Shown here one piece after another: positions 38,303 to 48,599 of a DNA stretch of 64,000 bases. The number at the start of each line of letters is the position of its first letter. Position 1 is the first letter of the stretch. Position numbers and translations under genes: made by a program. The notes under the pieces are model-generated. The model made no database searches. It worked only from the letters and a program-made list of their open reading frames with translations, and was not told the origin of the DNA. Source of the stretch: Sycobia sp. Sy_11 (lineage: Eukaryota; Arthropoda; Insecta; Hymenoptera; Epichrysomallidae); NCBI GenBank assembly GCA_018907035.1, contig JACCIC010000001.1:4818001-4882000 (forward strand). Reading direction: 5' to 3'.

Positions 38303-40417
38303 AAAAAATTAACTTGTATAAATCTGTAGAAATAACGATATAATTTTATTAAACAATAAATTTGTATTCGGCGCATATTAAGAAACAATCCGTTACAATA
38401 ATATAATAAGGATTATGTAATAGTTCTGTTAATATAGTAGTGATCAATAATATTTTTTACAGAGATATTGAACAATAAATTTTTTGTTAATCTATTAGAA
38501 GCAGTTATCTTCTAGAAATCAGAAATCTGTAATAAGTGAAATAGCGGTGAACATGAAGAACTAAAATTAATTACCGTATTAATTAACATGTCGCAATTTT
38601 TTATTGCTGAAATAAAAAAATTTTAACCTGTAGAAGGCTGACGAACTATACTTATGATATACAGATTTTAATGGAATGATCATTGACGCAGAAATAATAT
38701 TACCATTTACGCATAAATGGTAATATTTTTACATTTCCAGAAAGATAATATTTCGTAGAATTTTTCATTTCATGAAATTTTATTTATAAAATGTCCATAA
38801 AAACATGTTAAGAAACTATATAATAAAAAATAAAATATACGCATCATATATTAACAAATTTCAAATTAAAGAATAATATTTCTCTGAATCTGCGTAAGAT
38901 ATACTTAAGATAATATACTAATAAATTTATTAAAAATTTACCATAATAAATTTAAATTTATTAGAAGTTACATATGAAATAATTTAAAAATATGTGGATA
39001 TCTTAAAAGATACTCTAAACGTTGATTCTAATTAAGAATTAATAATGGTTGCTTTACATATTCATAAAGGGGATAGAATAATTAATGTACCGTATGTTTA
39101 AGGGTTGCTTATAATTCAGTATTTTAGAATTTAACATTTTAATGATATAGACCCGATGTTTTACATTAAAACAGTAACGATTTCGTTGAAATCATAGGAT
39201 ATCAGCTAGAACTTCCTTCAAAAACATATTTAAAATTATTACAATTTACTTAATATGAATTTAAGTATATTATAAGTACGAGTTGAAAACAAATACATGT
39301 GTTACATACAATACGTTATCATAGAAATTTTACTTTCCGCCTATATTATTGTCAGTCATGGTTTTGACAATATTGGTGCGTTGAACCGGATGATGCCACG
39401 CCGTATCCTGTCAACATTATCTTCAAAGCATTTTTATTCAACTTCTTCGTGTACTTACTTGAAAAAATTTCCGTTGTATCCTATTGAGACGATATGTATA
39501 TATATTTCTATAGCTAATTTATCATCAGCATTCCGAATACATTTGAGCGTTATTATTATCATGAAAAATGGGTAGATTGAGAATAACTATTAGATTATGA
39601 CCTTTGACATTGAAACTTGGTTAAAAGAAAATAGATTCAGTTACCATTTGTTTAATAACATGTACAAAATTAGAAATATAATGTGTATAAAAAGTAGAAA
39701 GAATAATTAATAAAAATAATTCCATTTGCAAAAATATTAAAGACTAGTGATGATGGACATATATTTTCATTACAATGTTAAGATTAGATTTATCAACGTA
39801 TTTGATATAATGCGAAAAAATATTTATTAAGTTATTTAGTTTCTTTTTAATGATATGATATTTTTATTTTAATGATTTTTTAAATTTAAAAAAATTTTTT
39901 AATATAAATCATATGGTACAGTAATTCATTATTTATCAAAATTTGTTTTGTGAACCAGGGATTTTTGAAGGTCTTTGGTGTATCTAATATGTGGAAATAT
40001 GGTTTTCATTTTCCGAAAGCGATTGCTTGTTTTAAGTAATGAAATCTTTAAGGCAAACTAGGTTTTTTCATTAAGAAGTATTCTATTTTCAAGAAACTAT
40101 TGTTTGTTTGAAGTTTCATCGAAATATTTTGTACAAGAATTTTCGAATTTAAAGAGAAAAACGTCTTTAAACATTTACTTAAATTCACTAAGTTTTTTAT
40201 TATTTTATTAAGTATAATAAACATTTGTTCGATGTTAGTATTTAATTTATTAAAAGACTGATTTCCTTGCACCAAAGAAGAGTTTTATATATGTATATAT
40301 ATGTAATATAACTAGAGGAAATACATTTCCTGCTTGCTCATGCCACTCGTTACTAAGGATAGAGGCAGTCGTACTTTACCGATTTCAATTCAAGACTTAC
40401 AAGCATATCAAATATTA
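38303..40417. other. Intergenic with one perfect hairpin
   Basis: AT-rich. The frame at 39297-39575 has no recognisable domain. A 14-bp perfect hairpin at 38696-38727 is listed separately. Confidence 0.4.
38696..38727. repeat. Perfect 14-bp hairpin
   Basis: AATATTACCATTTA at 38696-38709, loop CGCA, and its exact complement at 38714-38727. No T-run or gene context to suggest a terminator or microRNA. Confidence 0.8.
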
Positions 40418-41698
40418 TAGTCCGGGAGCCAGCGATATATTTTAGTAACCAATTTATCCTCGGCCAAAAATGTACTGAAGAGTGGAACGATCATCTGCTG
40501 CGGCACTTAATCTGGATGTGGCAACGCCAGGCAGCCAAACTTTGTGAAAATGTTAAAAAAATGATAAAAACCAAGTTTTATAGAATAATTTTGAGTTTAG
40601 AAAAAAATTGTTCAAACAAAAGTTGTAGATCCTATTCAAATGATTTTTTTATGTTCTATCCATTTTTGCTGTAAAGCTAATAATTATCAAGAAAAACGCG
40701 ATTGATAATGAGAATTTTGAGGTACTATAATCAGAATTTAATTTTTGTAATATTTATCTATTATATTTCTCTGACAGAATGTGATACGGGCGTAAATAAT
40801 TTCTATAATTTTTCAAGCACTTTTAAATGATTTTATCGCCTGCATTATAACAGTATAAGAATACCTAATTATTATAAATTAAAGAGTTGTATATATTATT
40901 GTAATAATTTATAAACTTTTCTGGAAAAGAATTCTATAATATTGAAAAAATAAACTATATGTATATAGATATGTCACTATCATATTATGGTATTTTAGTA
41001 TTTTTAATTTTTTTGTAATGAAAATTTTTTGGAGCTTCGGAACATTAATGTGATACATGAAATTGGCTGCATTAATACTGAACTAGTGAAAAGCATTAAA
41101 AACTTTGTATATAATAATAAATAAATGACAGTATATGAAACATTAGATAATTAGCTGAAAATTATTGTTAATAAAATTAGAAGATCTACCTAAAATAAAT
41201 TTTTTACATTCAATATATTATTACTTTAAAACTATAATTTTCTGAGCAAAATTTTAAATTAAAAAGTACTTGTAGCATGTATGATCTGATCGGTGAGGTA
41301 GATCCCTGACGTATCGACTACGACTTGGGTTGATAGCAGCCTGAAATGTTCATAATTTGCGTTTTTCTCGATATTTATTATCTTTAGAGCAAAAATAGAT
41401 AGAACATAAAAAATTTGTTTCCATTAGATCTACAACTTTTGTTAGAACATTTTGAATTTGATTTTGAAAATTTTGAAAATTTTGAATTTTTTTCTAAACT
41501 CAAAATTATTTTCTAAAACATGGTGTTTATGATTTTTTTAACATTTTCAACATATTTGGGTGCCTGGCGTTGCCACATCCAGATTAATAGACGGAACGGA
41601 CGATCGCTATGCTTTAGAGAACATTGAAATGAATCATTTAAACTAATTTTCGACGAGAATAAATATATAATATAAAAATACCGCTGGCTCCCCGACTA
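40418..41698. mobile_element. Foldback DNA element with long inverted repeats
   Basis: Termini TAGTCCGGGAGCCAGCG (40418) and CGCTGGCTCCCCGACTA (ending 41698) are inverted copies. Further inverted blocks pair across the element: TTAATCTGGATGTGGCAACG (40509) with its complement near 41567-41586; AAATGTTAAAAAAATGATAA; ATTTTGAGTTTAGAAAAAAA; ACAAAAGTTGTAGATC; TTTTTATGTTCTATCCATTT. The arms extend to about 40730 and from about 41340. The central 600 bp has no transposase frame. This is a non-autonomous foldback element; the superfamily is undetermined. Confidence 0.75.
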
Positions 41699-42051
41699 TT
41701 AGAATGAAAGAGGTTTTAGGAAAAAATTCTGTAAATACATATGAAGTGGTTGGTGGTTCTTCGAACTTATAAGATTTTTATATATTTGAATTTCTTACCA
41801 TATTTTTATCACGAGGTGGCTATTTATATTTTCTATGTTGCAAGTGGCTATAACATTAGTTACCTCTACTGTGGACTGCGCTTTCATATTTTATGTTCAG
41901 ATGGATTCGAAAGAAAATTGATGTTATTAAATTGCGTTTGAATGAAAATGAAAAGTAGTTACTACAATAAATACGTTATCTAATATATACTAACTTTATC
42001 AATACATGGACTCTTCAAAGTATCATTGTGAAAATATAATAAAATAAAATT
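41699..42051. other. Intergenic, nothing recognised
   Basis: Short AT-rich gap; the frame at 41741-41941 matches nothing known to me. Confidence 0.35.
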
Positions 42052-42814
42052 ATTCAAGAAAGAAGTAGAATTAAATTTTGTGGGCGAAATGAAAAATTGG
42101 ACGCCAAAACGTTCAAAATATTGCAAAAAGCATTTGGTGAGAAGTGAATGTCAAGAGCAAGAGTTTTTCTTTGGCACCAATGGTTCAAAGAAGGTCGAGA
42201 ACGCGTTGAGGACGAATGACATCAAAGACGACCAAGAACATATACTGATGGGCCACACGTCGACAAAATCAAAGTTGACTTCTGCAAAATCGTCGATTGA
42301 CTACTAGAGCGCTTGCTGATATTGTTGGTATTTCAAATAGATTAACAGCATTTTAGGAAGACATTTTGTGTCTGAGAAAGTGAGATCTCGATTGGTGCAA
42401 AAATCACTCAATTTTTTGGAAAAACAGCGTTGCATGGAGGTTTGTGAAACGATGCTTTAGGTATATTAGGATAAGATCAACAACCGATCAATCAAGCGAA
42501 TATCGTGCCAAAGGAGAGCGGAGACCGAAAAAATCACGCCGAAATCGCTCAAAAATCAAGGTTATGCTCATTGTTTCCTTTGATTATTGTGGTGTGCTGC
42601 ATCATGAATTCCTTTCAATCGGCCAAACGGTTAACAAAGAATATTATTTGAGTGTTGTGCATCATTTGCGCGAAGCTATTCGTCTCAAAAGGTCAGATTT
42701 ATGGAAAGACATCTCTTGGTTTTTGCATCACGATAATGCACTCAACGGACAACTTCGGGGACACGGTTTTGATTCAATTGAAGAAATAAAAGCCTGAATC
42801 GAAGAAGGAACTTG
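42052..42814 (+). mobile_element. Degenerate mariner transposon, copy D
   Basis: Same subfamily as 6189-7158: RSRIKF, FGEK, the DDQEH..GHTSTKSK block near 42220-42270, KVMLIVSFDYCGVLHHEFL (42560-42620), TVNKEYYLSV and WFLHHDNAL. After HDNAL a deletion removes the stretch up to GHGFDSIEEIKA, so the third catalytic Asp is lost. Several frameshifts. No terminal repeats defined. Confidence 0.83.
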
Positions 42815-43327
42815 TTACTGTTTCAAATAGTACTGACATTTTATTATTAATTAAATTGAAACATTAAATATTGACGTTAATTTTAAGTTTAAATATTAAG
42901 TGAAGCTGATTCATTAAATTGTGTTTAAGACATTATAGTTTTAATTTTAAGTTTCTAGAGAATACTTTGTAATAAATATTAGATTATATTACGTATAGAG
43001 TAAAATCGATTCTTGAATCACATATAAAATCTCTAAGGTTCAGACGTTTTGATAAATTTTGAGAACTGTATTGCTTAAAATATATGATCTAAAGAAAATT
43101 AAATGATATGGATTCTTTAAAAATGTATACAATTGACTCAGGTGCGAGATTACCTCGAACAAAAGCGGCTGCGAGATAAATAATTTCATGATACGTTAAA
43201 TGAAACGAAATTTTTAGTTGTAAAGCAAAGGCAAGAAAAGAGAGATTTGAAATATTTAAATTTAAGAAAAATTCTATATTACGAAGCGACTATAAAAATA
43301 GAAGTCGATGAAAAAGGCGCCTAAAAA
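42815..43327. other. Intergenic, nothing recognised
   Basis: AT-rich gap leading into the LTR-like repeat; its right part may belong to that repeat. Confidence 0.35.
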
Positions 43328-44003
43328 TTGCGATCAGACTCTCGTTATAGGCCAAACTATGTGTACAAATAAGGTACACACTTGAACCGTGCCGTGACGG
43401 GAAAACCGAAGATTTTCTCGTAAAATAGCTTATATACGGTTTCACAAATAGGTGGCCGAAATTTGCTATTGAGAAAATCTTGAGGTTTTCAAAAGAGGTT
43501 AAATGGTTATGCTTCCTAAAAGCAGTGATCCGTACTGTGACGGGAAATTCGGATATTTTCCTTGTAAGAAAGCTTTTCTACAGACCTATATTGAAATGGG
43601 TCGTATTCTGGCTTGCGGAAAATATCGAGAATTTCAAAATCAGGGGACGTGTACGGTTGGCCACCTCGGGCTCTCCGTCCGTCCGGCTGCGCGAAGAGTT
43701 TGGGCTGCGATCGGCGCGAGCGGGGCTTATCGCTTGTAATTGGACTCCTTTTCGAGGGGAATGAAAAGTTTATAAAATAGCGCCATAAGAGCGTTTGAGT
43801 AATTGCTTTTCTGGTCTTTGCTACGGTAGACATAGTTTTGTATTCACTCTCTTTTTATATATTAAACTATTATTACTCAAAAAAAAAAAAAAAAAGCTGT
43901 ATGAGAACGCGCTAAATTACTGTTTTCTGGTCTCAGCTCTATTGTTGGTTATAAATATATTTAAAATGAAATCAAAATGCATTGGAATGTTGCGAGCGGT
44001 TTA
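43328..44003 (+). repeat. Dispersed LTR-like repeat, copy 2
   Basis: Aligns with 23968-24600 over most of its length (CTCTCGTTATAGGCCAAAC, GCCGTGACGGGAAAA, GGTTATGCTTCCTAAAAGCA, GTTTGGGCTGCGATCGGCG, CATTGGAATGTTGCGAGCGG). A TATAAAATA box lies near 43772. It contains an A-run at 43880-43896. The intact mariner starts 10 bp after its apparent right end. Confidence 0.6.
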
Positions 44004-44013
44004 TATAATTATA

Positions 44014-45302
44014 TCAGGTATGTGAATAAGTCTTTCCCGTTTTTTTTTTTCAAATTTTGAGCCTTTATTGTGAAAAAATGGTTACAAATGAATTATTGAA
44101 AGTATTGGCCATCGCTAGCTACAACTTTTTCCCATCTTTCTGGCAACATACGAATCCCGTTGCGAAAAAATTCGACCGGTTTGGCCTCTATCCAGTCATC
44201 CACCCATTTTTTGGCTTCCTCGTAGGAATGGAAGTGCTGGTCAGCCAGGCCATGCGTCATCGATCTGAAGAGATGGTAATCAGACGGAGCAACGACTGGA
44301 CTATACGGCGGGTGGGGTAGGACTTCCCATTTGAGCGTTTCTAAGTATGTTTTCACCGGCGGTGCAACATGTGGGCGAGCATTGTCATGTTGCAAAATAA
44401 CTTTGTCGTGCCTGTCGGAGTATTGTGGCCGTTTTTCTCGCAGTGCGCGGCTCAAACGCATCAATTGTCGTCGATAGACCTCGCCTGTGATTCTTTCATT
44501 CGGTTTCAGAAGCTCATAGTAAACCACACCTAGCTGGTCCCACCATATACAGAGCATGAGCTTGGCGCCATGAATATTTGGCTTGGCCGTCGATGATGAT
44601 GCATGGCCGGGTAGTCCCCATGATTTTCTTCGCTTCGGATTATCGTAACGTATCCACTTTTCATCGCCAGTCACGATACGATGCAGAAAACCCTTTCTTT
44701 TATGTCGCTGAAGCAGCTGTTCGCAAGTGAAAAAACGCCGTTCGACGTCTCTCAGCTTCAGTTCGTACGGCACCCAATTTCCTTGCTTTTGGATCATTCC
44801 CATGGCTTTCAAACGCTTGGAAATGGTTGTTCGGTCAACTCCCAATGCTTCAGCAAGTTCTTCTTGCGTTTGACAAGAATCTTCATCAAGCAAAGTCGCC
44901 AATTCTCGATCTTCAAAGATTTGCGGCCGCCCGGAACGCTCCTTGTCTTCCACGTCGAAATCACCGCTTTTGAAGCGTCGAAACCATCCGCGAACACTTG
45001 AATCATCGACACAACCTTCTCCATAAGTCTCCTGAAGCAATCGATGCGTCTCGGCAGCAGATTTCTTCAAATTGAACCAATAAAGTGAAACTTCCCGCAA
45101 ATGACGTCGACTCGGCTCAAATTTCGACATTTTCACGATATCAAAAATTTATGATGCGAAAAAATTTTAACTATTGTGTTAGTATGGAATTGTTGACATA
45201 TGAATAAGCTTTGATTATGACATATGTAACCATTGAATACTCGCACAGTATTGGTGGCGCCATCTCTTACAAAAAACGGGAAAGACTTATTCACACTCCT
45301 AA
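44014..45302 (-). mobile_element. Complete mariner element with TIRs and TA duplication
   Basis: 1289 bp. TIRs at 44014-44045 and 45271-45302 match at 29 of 32 positions and share GTGAATAAGTCTTTCCCG followed by a T-run. TA at 44012-44013 and 45303-45304 is the target duplication. It contains one uninterrupted transposase gene on the minus strand. Confidence 0.93.
44093..45130 (-). CDS. Mariner transposase, full-length and intact
   Basis: Cut-and-paste transposase, 345 residues from MSKFEP; two codons upstream (45136) is another ATG, but the inner start fits the usual mariner length. The N-terminal half has two helix-turn-helix units (KKSAAETHRLLQETYG; TQEELAEALGVDRTTISKRL) that would bind the inverted repeats. 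The catalytic triad is DD34D: TGDEKW, HDNARPH and, 34 residues later, APSDYHLF. The linker motif WVPYEL and the end RWEKVVASDGQYF are present. One unusual change is YSPVVAPSDY where mariners usually have YSPDLAPSDY; its effect is unknown. No stops or frameshifts. From memory it resembles ant mariners of the mauritiana group. Confidence 0.95.
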   Translation of the reverse strand: MSKFEPSRRHLREVSLYWFNLKKSAAETHRLLQETYGEGCVDDSSVRGWFRRFKSGDFDVEDKERSGRPQIFEDRELATLLDEDSCQTQEELAEALGVDRTTISKRLKAMGMIQKQGNWVPYELKLRDVERRFFTCEQLLQRHKRKGFLHRIVTGDEKWIRYDNPKRRKSWGLPGHASSSTAKPNIHGAKLMLCIWWDQLGVVYYELLKPNERITGEVYRRQLMRLSRALREKRPQYSDRHDKVILQHDNARPHVAPPVKTYLETLKWEVLPHPPYSPVVAPSDYHLFRSMTHGLADQHFHSYEEAKKWVDDWIEAKPVEFFRNGIRMLPERWEKVVASDGQYFQ

Positions 45303-45734
45303 TATATACATATATATAATATAAATTTAATATAAAATAAATAAACATATATAATTATTGCAAATATTTTATAAAAAAATACGTTTTCTATAATTTCTTG
45401 TAAATATTTTTTAATCAAATTCTATCTGAGTAACGCTCTTTTTAATAACTAGGAAAAATATTTCTTTCTAAAACGTGACAGCTTTATCTATCATCAACTG
45501 TAAATTGTTCATAATAATCAATCTATACAAACTGGAATTTCTTATTATTTTCACATTGCGGATGTGCTAGATAAACTAATGCTTTTTTCTGTTTTGCAGC
45601 CATCATTTATAAATGAATTTGTCCTTTACTTTTTACAAATTTGTCCTTCTGATGTATAATTTTGAATAGTTTTTTCCGAACTAGGGCACTTTGTTTCTAC
45701 AATAAAATCTTATCCAATTTCAAATACTTTACTT
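45303..45734. other. Intergenic, nothing recognised
   Basis: AT-rich gap between the mariner and a Penelope-like element. Confidence 0.35.
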
Positions 45735-46049
45735 GTACTTTTATCGACTGCTTATATACAAATAAATAATTTTTTTGTTTATTTATTGTTTTTTTTTATT
45801 GGTCTTACAGTCCAATCAAATCAATCGAAAACAATACGTAACAATATCAATACATATCTACATAAACATTAAACATCAATACACAAAAATAATAAAAATA
45901 AAAATTAATATTAAAAATTATGACAGTCAGACTGCTTTGTACACAGTCACCCACGTAGACTAATCTGAAAATAAAATATTAGCTGAAACAAGTTTTGTTA
46001 GTAAAGTGCAATCTGACTGTCCCCAACACGCTTACCTAATTGAAGATCC

Positions 46050-46093
46050 AGTCCAACGTTTCGAGCTCGCTACGGCTCCTCATCAGGGACTAA
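46050..46093 (-). ncRNA. Hammerhead-ribozyme-like motif, left copy
   Basis: Minus strand: TTAGTCC, CTGATGA, G, GAGC-CGTAGCGA-GCTC, GAAAC, GTT, GGACTGG. AGTCC before the core pairs with GGACT after GTT (stem I, 5 bp plus two U.G pairs). GAGC/GCTC forms stem II after one extra base. No internal stem III: ACGU directly follows GAA and is self-complementary, so a dimer could complete stem III. Confidence 0.6.
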
Positions 46094-46171
46094 ACTAAAC
46101 CTTATATTCTAACCTATATATACCTTATCCCCACTACCAAATTTAGTAAATTAAATCTAAATTCCCCCTCG

Positions 46172-46552
46172 AAAAATAGCAATAATTTAAGTAAGTTATT
46201 TAATAATTGCAAAGATAAGAATGATTTATATTTAAAATCTGGAGTTGTTTACAAAATTAATTGTATGGATTGTAATAAATACTATATTGGACAAACAGGT
46301 AGATATTTAAAAAAGAGAATTTATGAACATAAATATAGTTTACGTAACTCACATATTACTTCCGGTTTAAAGGAGCATTGTTTAAAGTTTCTACATTCTT
46401 TTGATTTTGTGAATGTGGATAGTTTAGAACATGGTATTAATAATAAATATAAAGGGGAGAGTCTTGAAAGTGTTCACATTTCTAGCAATCGGCATAATGT
46501 GAATTTAATGTTAGAGTCTAGTAAATTGGACAATATTTCTCATTCCTTATGA
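46172..46552 (+). pseudogene. GIY-YIG endonuclease fragment of Penelope-like element 2
   Basis: 127 codons open from the junction with the left repeat. VVYKINCMDCNKYYIGQTGR holds the GIY-like VVY and a canonical YIG, followed by LKKRIYEHKYSL. A CxxC sits just before YYIG, as in other Penelope endonucleases. It lacks the RT and start codon and ends at an early TGA relative to copy 1 (LLKLLVLN is lost). Confidence 0.8.
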
Positions 46553-46664
46553 AATTGATTGGTTTTGAACAATTTGTGTAGAGGGGGAATTTAAATTAAT
46601 TTTTTTTAAATAAATTTGGTAGTGGGGATAAGGTATATATAGATTAGAATATAAGGCTTAGTTT

Positions 46665-46708
46665 AATCCCTGATGAAGAGCCGTAGCGAGCTCGAAACGT
46701 TGGACTGG
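46665..46708 (+). ncRNA. Hammerhead-ribozyme-like motif, right copy
   Basis: Plus strand: AATCC, CTGATGA (46670-46676), A, GAGC-CGTAGCGA-GCTC, GAAAC (46694-46698), GTT, GGAC. TCC/GGA makes stem I (a G to A change costs one pair compared with the left copy). Predicted cleavage is after the T at 46701. As in the other copies, stem III needs a second molecule. Confidence 0.6.
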
Positions 46709-46784
46709 ATCTTCAATTAGGTAAGGAGTAGATAGGCTATAGGCATTCTAGCACATAGACATTCTGGCATACCTCCCCCCCCCC

Positions 46785-46838
46785 TTAAAAAGTGTGCTGA
46801 GCCCCCAGCTAGGTCATGCTGGGGACATAGCACACTTT
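46785..46838. repeat. Strong imperfect hairpin beside a C-run
   Basis: AAAGTGTGCT (46789-46798) pairs with AGCACACTTT (46829-46838), and CCCCAGC (46803-46809) with GCTGGGG (46818-46824), with a 4x4 internal loop. It follows a run of ten C at 46775-46784, which on the minus strand reads like a polypurine tract. Confidence 0.7.
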
Positions 46839-46939
46839 AGACGTGAGTGCACTTTAGATGCATATCAATTATACATTTCAATTAGTACCATCCGGTTACA
46901 GTTAATGGTTATGAATGTCTCTCGTTATAGAAAATCCAT

Positions 46940-47453
46940 AATTTAATTGTACTTATGTCGACTACCCATATACAAATTAATAAATTTTTATCGGTCTTAC
47001 AGTCCAATCAATTCAATCTAAAAAAAAATAAAAAATAAAAATAAAAATAAATAAATGAAAATAAAAAAAAATTAAAAATATAAATTACATTAAAAATTAA
47101 ATTAAAATTATAATGACAGTCAGACTGTCCTTGTTTACATTAACCCCAGTAGACTTGAAATTAAAATATTAGCTGAAAAAATTTGTTAGTAAAGTGCACT
47201 TTGACTGTCCCCAACACCCTTACCTAATTGAAGACTTGTCCAACGTTTCGAGCTCGCTACGGCTCCTCATCAGGGACTCATTAGTCTGACTGTCATTATA
47301 ATTTTAATTTAATCTTTAATTTAATTTTTATTTTTAATTTTTATTTTATTTTTATTTATATATTTTTATTTTTATTTTTATTTTTATTTTTTATTTTTAT
47401 TTTTAGATTGAATTGATTGGACTGTAAGACCGATAAAAAAATATTTATTAATT
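46940..47453 (-). mobile_element. 514-bp palindromic Penelope-like derivative with target duplication
   Basis: The direct repeat TATAGAAAATCCAT (14 bp) at 46926-46939 and 47454-47467 bounds it exactly. The left end carries the family tail (TTGTACTTATGTCGACTACC) and arm (TCGGTCTTACAGTCCAATCA); the right arm is the inverted complement (TGGACTGTAAGACCGATAAA). A-rich and T-rich runs mirror each other and TGACAGTCAGACTG mirrors CAGTCTGACTGTCA. The spacer holds one hammerhead-like motif (47238-47279, minus). No coding sequence. Confidence 0.85.
47238..47279 (-). ncRNA. Hammerhead-ribozyme-like motif in a palindromic derivative
   Basis: Minus strand: AGTCC, CTGATGA, G, GAGC-CGTAGCGA-GCTC, GAAAC, GTT, GGAC. 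GTCC/GGAC makes a 4-bp stem I. The core is unchanged from the copy at 46050-46093. Confidence 0.6.
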
Positions 47454-47667
47454 TATAGAAAATCCATGCCTCCTATACTGTATAATGAAACCAAGATATT
47501 TTTCTGGTGTCACTCTCTGGATTTGTATCTTCGGAATTTCGGTAGAGTATAATCCCGTTGCGATTGTAAAAGGGAATGACTACGGAAAACCAGCATATAG
47601 ACGTTCTATTTTGATAAGGTAAAAGAGGGCCGTATTAGAAGCGCACACATGTGACTCTTGATATACT

Positions 47668-48580
47668 GTGTGACGTGGTATTTTATAGAAATAAATGAAA
47701 CACATATATTTTAACACAATCAACTCCCGAACCACGGGCTCAATTTATTTATTAATTTTTCACTTTACATTAAATATCAATTACTTTAATTACACACTGA
47801 TACATAACACACATATCTCGCCGCACTTGGATTTCTACGTCCAACAAGGGAGTTATACTCAGCTATCGCGCTCGGGAAGACCGCGATTTCACCACGAACC
47901 CCACGCGCTAACAACTACTTCACCGGAGCTATCTCGGTTTCCCGCGCACACTCTCGCGACCACGCTCGCACGCGCTTATAACACTGGGCCTTACCTCCTC
48001 CTTGTACAGCCGACTGCCTTCACCTTGGTGCCCCGCTACTAGGGCTGCTGTCGACCTGGGCAGCACACGCCCCTGTACACCGGCGCCGATCTTTTCTGTT
48101 CTCGCGTGTCGCGAACACTACCCGCGACTACTACGCCAGCTCTCTTGACGCTGCTTCTCACGCACTGCTATCTACCCGCTCTACTCTCGTCGCCGCGCAA
48201 AAGCACACTCTTTCTTCCCGCCTTCTCACGTCGCCGCGCAAATACACACTCTCTTTCTTCCCCGTTCTTTCCAGCGACTCCACGCAGCGTGGTGGCGTTG
48301 ACGACGCTTTATGCGCCCCATCTGCACCATTTATTGCTAATTGCTCTCCCTTTTTTAATCCGTGCGCGCTACGCTGTGGATCCAGTTTCGTGCGCCGCAT
48401 GTTCGCTGGGCACCACGTGCTGAATTGGGTCAATTGCATCTTGGCATGCATCATAAAGACGCCAGGCCATCGCGCACGATTTCGACAACAGCGCGCGGGA
48501 CACATCACCTCTTGCCCGTGCCGAAAACCACACGTGCAGCGTCCGACGATTTTGCAAAACCGTCGCAAATACCTCCCCCC
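47668..48580 (-). mobile_element. Putative 3' LTR of a Ty3/gypsy relic
   Basis: On the minus strand the RNase H frame is followed directly by the purine run GCTAGGGGGGAGGT (48568-48582), a polypurine-tract-like site, then about 900 bp of GC-rich non-coding DNA ending near TACCACGTCACACA (47668). A polypurine tract next to a non-coding block is the usual 3' LTR boundary. The second LTR is absent, so the end is approximate. Confidence 0.5.
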
Positions 48581-48599
48581 TAGCTCAGGCTTTCGTCTC

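Larger units (their letters stand above)
45735..46740 (+). mobile_element. Penelope-like element, copy 2, with inverted terminal repeats
   Basis: The left part (45735-46165) is an inverted terminal repeat with the family terminus (TATCGACTGCTTATATACAA, TTGGTCTTACAGTCCAATCA), the GACAGTCAGACTG block and a minus-strand hammerhead-like motif. Then comes a plus-strand GIY-YIG frame (46172-46552), then the same repeat in the other orientation with a plus-strand hammerhead-like motif (46665-46708), cut off at about 46740. Head-to-head and direct terminal-repeat arrangements are both known for Penelope-like elements. The RT domain is absent. Confidence 0.8.
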
